The notes beneath the pieces are model-generated. The model searched no databases and was not told the origin of the DNA. It saw only the letters and a list, made by a program, of their open reading frames with translations. A program made the position numbers and the translations under genes. Source: Trematomus loennbergii (Eukaryota > Chordata > Actinopteri > Perciformes > Nototheniidae). Taken from it: a stretch of 64,000 nt of DNA. The stretch covers positions 175,001 to 239,000 of the forward strand of contig JAAOOA010000452.1 in assembly GCA_012861695.1 (NCBI GenBank), written 5' to 3'. Shown piece after piece: positions 23,201 to 32,200 of the stretch (the stretch's first letter is position 1; every line of letters starts with the position of its first letter).

Positions 23201-26200
23201 TGAGGTGAGGTGAGAGGAGGTGAGATGAGAGGAGAAGAGAGGAGATGAGGTGAGGTGAGGTGAGAGGAGGTGAGATGAGAGGAGAAGAGAGGAGATGAGG
23301 TGAGGTGAGGTGAGAGGAGGTGAGATGAGAGGAGAAGAGAGGAGATGAGGTGAGGTGAGGTGAGGTGAGGTGAGAGGAGGTGAGATGAGAGGAGATGAGA
23401 GGAGATGAGAGGAGATGAGGAGGTGAGGAGAGGAGGAGGTGAGGTGAGGAGAGGAGGAGGTGAGGTGAGGTGAGGTGAGAGGAGGTGAGATGAGAGGAGA
23501 TGAGAGGAGATGAGAGGAGATGAGAGGAGAGGAGGAGGTGAGGTGAGATGAGAGGAGTGAGATGAGAGGAGATGAGATGAGGTGAGGTGAGGTGAGGTGA
23601 GAGGAGGTGAGATGAGAGGAGATGAGATGAGATGAGGTGAGGTGAGGTGAGGTGAGAGGAGGTGAGATGAGAGGAGATGAGATGAGGTGAGGTGAGGTGA
23701 GGTGAGAGGAGGTGAGATGAGAGGAGATGAGATGAGATGAGGTGAGGTGAGGTGAGGTGAGGTGAGGTGAGGTGAGATGAGATGAGAGGAGATGAGATGA
23801 GGTGAGGGGAGGTGAGATGAGGTGAGGTGAGGTGAGGTGAGAGGAGATGAGATGAGAGGAGATGAGATGAGATGAGGTGAGGTGAGGGGAGGTGAGATGA
23901 GAGGAGATGAGATGAGATGAGGTGAGGTGAGGTGAGAGGAGATGAGATGAGAGGAGATGAGATGAGGTGAGGTGAGGTGAGGTGAGATGAGAGGAGATGA
24001 GATGAGATGAGGTGAGGTGAGGTGAGGTGAGAGGAGATGAGAGGAGATGAGATGAGGTGAGGTGAGGTGAGAGGAGGTGAGATGAGAGGAGATGAGATGA
24101 GGTGAGGTGAGGTGAGGTGAGAGGAGGTGAGATGAGAGGAGATGAGATGAGGTGAGGTGAGGTGAGGTGAGAGGAGGTGAGATGAGAGGAGAAGAGATGA
24201 GATGAGGTGAGGTGAGGGGAGGTGAGATGAGAGGAGATGAGATGAGATGAGGTGAGGTGAGGTGAGAGGAGATGAGATGAGAGGAGATGAGATGAGGTGA
24301 GGTGAGGTGAGGTGAGATGAGAGGAGATGAGATGAGATGAGGTGAGGTGAGGTGAGGTGAGAGGAGATGAGAGGAGATGAGATGAGGTGAGGTGAGGTGA
24401 GAGGAGGTGAGATGAGAGGAGATGAGATGAGGTGAGGTGAGGTGAGGTGAGAGGAGGTGAGATGAGAGGAGATGAGATGAGGTGAGGTGAGGTGAGGTGA
24501 GAGGAGGTGAGATGAGAGGAGAAGAGAGGAGATGAGGTGAGGTGAGGTGAGGTGAGAGGAGTGAGATGAGAGGAGATGAGATGAGGTGAGGTGAGGTGAG
24601 GTGAGGTGAGAGGAGGTGAGATGAGAGGAGATGAGATGAGGTGAGGTGAGGTGAGGTGAGAGGAGGTGAGATGAGAGGAGATGAGATGAGGTGAGGTGAG
24701 GTGAGGTGAGAGGAGGTGAGATGAGGTGAGATGAGGTGAGGTGAGAGGAGGTGAGATGAGGTGAGATGAGAGGAGGTGAGATGCATCAAAGACAAGGCGT
24801 CACATTAGAGACATTAAAGACTAGAAAGTGTGTGAGGGGATCTGACATGTTACTGATATATAAACACAAAACACAAAACAGCACTCCAGCACACTGTACG
24901 TGATAGGCTAAGGGGCGGGACATCTCTAAGCTAGTGGACCAATCACAACAGAGCCGACCAGCTGACCAATCAGAGCAGCTCTGGTTTCAGACAGAGGGTG
25001 AAAAGAGGAGCTGCAGCTCAGACAGTGTGAGAGGAATAAAGAGCTTTCTGAACTTTAAGGCATGGAGACATGAGCAGGAAAAGCCTTTCAAGAATGTTAT
25101 TAAATGTGGAGTGGATTCAGACTCTCGTGTTTGTTGACTTGTTGACTTGTTGACTTGTTGACTTGTTGACTTCCTGCAGGAGCGTCCAGACCGCGAGGCT
25201 TCAGAGACTCGAAGAATGATAAAACTGCGTCTCTGCATCTAGGTACGGTCACACATCACTAAAGATATCACAGAAAACCAAACGTCCTCAGCAACAGCGT
25301 TTAACAACATTTAGTGAAGACCTCTCACAGAGCAGCATCAGGGGGCCCTTAATACCAACAGCTGTTTAACACACATTTAGTGAAGACCTCTCACAGAGCA
25401 GCATCAGGGGGCCCTTAATACCAACAGCTGTTTAACACACATTTAGTGAAGACCTCTCACAGAGCAGCATCAGGGGGCCCTTAATACCAACAGCTGTTTA
25501 ACACACATTTAGTGAAGACCTCTCACAGAGCAGCATCAGGGGGCCCTTAATACCAACAGCTTTTTAACACACATTTAGTGAAGACCTCTCACAGAGCAGC
25601 ATCAGGGGGCCCTTAATACCAACAGCTGTTTAACACACATTTAGTGAAGACCTCTCACAGAGCAGCATCAGGGGGCCCTTCAATACCAACAGCTGTTTAA
25701 CACACATTTAGTGAAGACCTCTCACAGAGCAGCATCAGGGGGCCCTTCAATACCAACAGCTGTTTAACACACATTTAGTGAAGACCTCTCACAGAGCAGC
25801 ATCAGGGGGCCCTTCAATACCAACAGCTGTTTAACACACATTTAGTGAAGACCTCTCACAGAGCAGCATCAGGGGGCCCTTAATACCAACAGCTGTTTAA
25901 CACACATTTAGTGAAGACCTCTCACAGAGCAGCATCAGGGGGCCCTTAATACCAACAGCTGTTTAACACACATTTAGTGAAGACCTCTCACAGAGCAGCA
26001 TCAGGGGGCCCTTAATACCAACAGCTGTTTAACACACATTTAGTGAAGACCTCTCACAGAGCAGCATCAGGGGGCCCTTCATACCAACAGCTGTTTAACA
26101 CACATTTAGTGAAGACCTCTCACAGAGCAGCATCAGGGGGCCCTTCAATACCAACAGCTGTTTAACACACATTTAGTGAAGACCTCTCACAGAGCAGCAT

Positions 26201-29200
26201 CAGGGGCCCTTAATACCAACAGCTGTTTAACACACATTTAGTGAAGACCTCTCACAGAGCAGCATCAGGGGGCCCTTAATACCAACAGCTGTTTAACACA
26301 CATTTAGTGAAGACCTCTCACAGAGCAGCATCAGGGGGCCCTTAATACCAACAGCTGTTATTGAGAAGCACCATCCAGAAAGAGCTTTTGATGAGGCTTC
26401 ATGTCGTTTCATATATTCAAACTCTGGCTAAATGATGTTTTTATTGTCAGACTGAAAAGTTAAAAGCAGCTGATTTTTAATCTTCTATACAATCTGAAGT
26501 GGGTAAAGAAAACTGACTTTAAGAACAATACGTCTTGAGTATAAAGGACTCATTTATATAAACATGAATAAGGTCTCCGTAAAGAGGACAGAGTGAACAC
26601 CGGGAACCAAAGAGCTGTTATTGAGAATGTGAACGTGAGTTTCCTGCAGCTCACTCTTTGTGTTTCCGATCCTCAGAGGGCGACGAGGACTATGACGACG
26701 ACTTCAACAGGTGAGACTTCAGTGTTGGTTTGCATTGTGCTTTGCCTTCCTGAACAACACTGATGGTTTATTCATTTTTTATTCTCTGTGGCCTCGTGAT
26801 CTTTGTGAGCGGTTAAATAATAAATACTAATTTCCTGTCTGTGTTCCCGGCTCCTGGAGGGGATATATAGTTTATTCCCACTATGAGTAACAAACTGAAC
26901 GTGTGACAGCGCCCCCTACAGGCTGCAGGGTTCACTACAGCCTCAAACCTGACCAAACCACAGCTAACGTGTACAGTGGGTCCTGAAGGTGGCGCAGAAC
27001 TCTAAATCAGGATATAGAAGAGTTCTGAGGAGTTAATGCAGTTTGTCTGTTGCAGCCATCGCTCAGATCTGTCCAGGAGCGAGCTGAGCATCGGAGAGGA
27101 GATCGAGGAGGTGTCCATCGAGGGCCCGGAGAACAGCGACAAGGTGATACTGCTCCACCTGCACCACCTCAAATATACACTACAGCCCAATGGGAACAGT
27201 TACTGTCCAATAGCAACAGTTACTGTCCAATAGCCAGGGGTGCACATAACTGGTACGCAGGTACGCATGCGCGGCAACAATCTGAAATGCTTACCGTCAC
27301 TTGTGTCACAAAGCGCATTTGCGTACCGATGTACTTGTGAAGCTTTTCCAGAAGGCGGTTAGATCACCGGTCTCCGTGTGCTGTGCACAGACAGGGCTGC
27401 TGTTAACGTCGGTCTGTACAGCAGCCCTGTGCTAAAACAGCTGATCACAACGTTCACACGCTCCGCGGTCACGAAGCTCTGTACTCCAATAGGAACAGTT
27501 ACAGTCCAATAGGAACAGTTACTGTCCAATAGGAACAGTTACAGTCCAATAGGAACCGTTACAGTCCAATAGGAACAGTTACAGTCCAATAGGAACAGTT
27601 ACAGTCCAATAGGAACAGTTACTGTCCAATAGGAACTGTTACAGTCCAATAGCAACAGTTACTGTCCAATAGGAACAGTTACAGTCCAATAGGAACAGTT
27701 AAAGTCCAATAGGAACCGTAACAGTCCAATAGGAACAGTTACTGTCCAATAGGAACTGTTACAGTCCAATAGGAACCGTAACAGTCCAATAGGAACAGTT
27801 ACAGTCCAATAGGAACAGTTACTGTCCAATAGGAACAGTTACAGCCCAATGGGAACAGTTACAGTCCAATAGGAACAGTTACTGTCCAATAGGAACAGTT
27901 ACAGTCCAATAGGAACCGTAACAGTCCAATAGGAACAGTTACAGTCCAATAGGAACAGTTACTGTTCAATAGGAACTGTTACAGTCCAATAGCAACAGTT
28001 ACTGTCCAATAGGAACAGTTGCAGTCCAATGGGAACAGTTACAGTCCAATAGGAACAGTTACAGTCCAATAGCAACAGTTACAGTCCAATAGGAACCGTG
28101 ACAGTCCAATAGCAACAGTTACTGTCCAATAGGAACAGTTACAGTCCAATAGGAACCGTAACAGTCCAATAGGAACAGTTACTGTCCAATAGGAACTGTT
28201 ACAGTCCAATAGCAACAGTTACTGTCCAATAGGAACAGTTACAGCCCAATGGGAACAGTTACAGTCCAATAGGAACAGTTACTGTCCAATAGGAACAGTT
28301 ACAGTCCAATAGGAACCGTAACAGTCCAATAGGAACAGTTACAGCCCAATGGGAACAGTTACAGTCCAATAGGAACAGTTACTGTCCAATAGGAACCGTA
28401 ACAGTCCAATAGGAACAGTTACAGTCCAATAGGAACAGTTACTGTCCAATAGGAACTGTTACAGTCCAATAGCAACAGTTACTGTCCAATAGGAACAGTT
28501 ACAGCCCAATGGGAACAGTTACAGTCCAATAGGAACAGTTACTGTCCAATAGGAACCGTAACAGTCCAATAGGAACAGTTACAGTCCAATAGGAACAGTT
28601 ACTGTCCAATAGGAACTGTTACAGTCCAATAGCAACAGTTACTGTCCAATAGGAACAGTTACAGTCCAATAGGAACAGTTACAGTCCAATAGGAACCGTA
28701 ACAGTCCAATAGGAACAGTTACAGTCCAATAGGAACAGTTACTGTCCAATAGGAACTGTTACAGTCCAATAGGAACAGTTACTGTCCTATAGGAACAGTT
28801 GCAGTCCAATGGGAACAGTTACAGTCCAATAGGAACAGTTACAGTCCAATAGGAACAGTTACTGTCCAATAGGAACTGTTACAGTCCAATAGGAACAGTT
28901 ACTGTCCTATAGGAACAGTTGCAGTCCAATGGGAACAGTTACAGTCCAATAGGAACAGTTACAGTCCAATAGCAACAGTTACAGTCCAATAGCAACAGTT
29001 ACTGTCCTATAGGAACAGTTACAGTCCAATAGGAACAGTTACAGTCCAATAGGAACAGTTACTGTCCAATAGGAACAGTTGCAGTCCAATGGGAACAGTT
29101 ACAGTCCAATAGGAACAGTTACAGTCCAATAGCAACAGTTACAGTCCAATAGGAACCGTGACAGTCCAATAGCAACAGTTACAGCCCAATGGGAACAGTT

Positions 29201-32200
29201 ACAGTCCAATAGCAACAGTTACTGTCCAATAGGAACAGTTACAGTCCAATAGGAACCGTAACAGTCCAATAGGAACAGTTACAGTCAAATAGGAACAGTT
29301 ACTGTCCAATAGGAACTGTTACAGTCCAATAGCAACAGTTACTGTCCAATAGGAACAGTTACAGTCCAATAGGAACAGTTACTGTCCAATAGGAACAGTT
29401 GCAGTCCAATGGGAACAGTTACAGTCCAATAGAACAGTTACAGTCCAATAGCAACAGTTACAGTCCAATAGCAACAGTTACTGTCCAATAGGAACAGTTA
29501 CAGTCCAATAGCAACAGTTACAGTCCAATAGCAACAGTTACAGTCCAATAGCAACAGTGACAGTCCAATAGCAACAGTTACTGTCCAATAGGAACAGTTA
29601 CAGTCCAATGGGAAGAGTTGCAGTCCAATGGGAACAGTTACAGTCCAATAGGAACATTTACTGTCCAATAGGAACAGTGACAGTCCAATAGGAACAGTTA
29701 CAGTCCAATAGGAACAGTTGCAGTCCAATGGGAACAGTTAGTCCAATAGGAACAGTTACAGTCCAATAGGAACCGTTACAGTCCAATAGGAACAGTTACA
29801 GTCCAATAGGAACAGTTACTGTCCAATAGGAACTGTTACAGTCCAATAGCAACAGTTACTGTCCAATAGGAACAGTTACTGTCCAATAGGAACAGTTACA
29901 GTCCAATAGGAACCGTAACAGTCCAATAGGAACAGTTACAGTCCAATAGGAACAGTTACTGTCCAATAGGAACTGTTACAGTCCAATAGCAACAGTTACT
30001 GTCCAATAGGAACAGTTACAGCCCAATGGGAACAGTTACAGTCCAATAGGAACAGTTACTGTCCAATAGGAACAGTTACTGTCCAATAGGAACAGTTACA
30101 GTCCAATAGCAACAGTTACAGTCCAATAGGAACCGTTACAGTCCAATAGGAACAGTTACAGTCCAATAGGAACAGTTACAGTCCAATAGAAACCGTAACA
30201 GTCCAATAGGAACAGTTACAGTCCAATAGGAACAGTTACTGTCCAATAGGAACTGTTACAGGCCAATAGCAACAGTTACTGTCCAATGGGAACAGTTACA
30301 GCCCAATGGGAACAGTTACATTCCAATAGGAACAGTTACTGTCCAATAGGAACAGTTACAGTCCAATAGGAACCGTACAGTCCAATAGGAACAGTTACAG
30401 TCCAATAGGAACAGTTACTGTCCAATAGGAACTGTTACAGTCCAATAGCAACAGTTACTGTCCAATAGGAACAGTTACTGTCCAATAGGAACAGTTACTG
30501 TCCAATAGGAACAGTTACTGTCCAATAGGAACTGTTACAGTCCAATAGCAACAGTTACTGTCCAATAGGAACAGTTACAGCCCAATGGGAACAGTTACAG
30601 TCCAATAGGAACAGTTACTGTCCAATAGGAACAGTTACTGTCCAATAGGAACAGTTACAGTCCAATAGCAACAGTTACAGTCCAATAGGAACCGTTACAG
30701 TCCAATAGGAACAGTTACAGTCCAATAGGAACAGTTACAGTCCAATAGAAACCGTAACAGTCCAATAGGAACAGTTACAGTCCAATAGGAACAGTTACTG
30801 TCCAATAGGAACTGTTACAGGCCAATAGCAACAGTTACTGTCCAATGGGAACAGTTACAGCCCAATGGGAACAGTTACATTCCAATAGGAACAGTTACTG
30901 TCCAATAGGAACAGTTACAGTCCAATAGGAACCGTAACAGTCCAATAGGAACAGTTACAGTCCAATAGGAACCGTTACAGTCCAATAGGAACCGTTACAG
31001 TCCAATAGGAACAGTTACAGTCCAATAGGAACAGTTACAGTCCAATAAACCGTAACAGTCCAATAGGAACAGTTACAGTCCAATAGGAACAGTTACTGTC
31101 CAATAGGAACTGTTACAGGCCAATAGCAACAGTTACTGTCCAATGGGAACAGTTACAGCCCAATGGGAACAGTTACATTCCAATAGGAACAGTTACTGTC
31201 CAATAGGAACAGTTACAGTCCAATAGGAACCGTAACAGTCCAATAGGACAGTTACAGTCCAATAGGAACAGTTACTGTCCAATAGGAACTGTTACAGTCC
31301 AATAGCAACAGTTACTGTCCAATAGGAACAGTTACTGTCCAATAGGAACAGTTACAGTCCAATAGGAACAGTTACTGGAACAGTTGCAGTCCAATGGGAA
31401 CAGTTACAGTCCAATAGGAACAGTTACAGTCCAATAGGAACAGTTACTGTCCAATAGGAACTGTTACAGTCCAATAGCAACAGTTACGTCCAATGGGAAC
31501 AGTTACAGCCCAATGGGAACAGTACAGTCCAATAGGAACAGTTACTGTTCCAATAGGAACAGTTACAGTCCAAGAGGAACCGTAACAGTCCAATACCAAC
31601 AGTGACAGTCCAATAGCAACAGTGACAGTCCAATAGCAACAGTGACAGTCCAATAGCAACAGTTACTGTCCAATAGGAACAGTTACAGTCCAATAGGAAC
31701 AGTTACTGTCCAATAGGAACAGTTACTGTCCAATGGGAACAGTTGCAGTCCAATGGGAACAGTTACAGTCCAATAGGAACAGTTGCAGTCCAATGGGAAC
31801 CGTTACAGTCCAATAGGAACAGTTACGTCCAATAGGAATAGTTACAGTCCAATAGGAACAGTTACAGTCCAATACCAACAGTTACAGTCCAATAGCAACA
31901 GTTACAGTCCAATAGCAACAGTGACAGTCCAATAGCAACAGTTACTGTCCAATAGGAACAGTTACAGTCCAATAGGAACCGTAACAGTCCAATACCAACA
32001 GTTACAGTCCAATAGCAACAGTTACAGTCCAATAGCAACAGTTACTGTCCAATAGGAACAGTTACAGTCCAATAGGAACAGTTACTGTCCAATAGGAACT
32101 GTTACAGTCCAATAGCAACAGTTACTGTCCAATGGGAACAGTTACAGCCCAATGGGAACAGTTACAGTCCAATAGGAACAGTTACTGTCCAATAGGAACA

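Noticed and set aside
22858..24795. 645-codon open frame on the minus strand rich in Ser, His, Leu and Pro
   Set aside because: It is the pentameric repeat read through. The units cannot form stop codons in that direction, there is no family feature, and it lies between cep43 exons.
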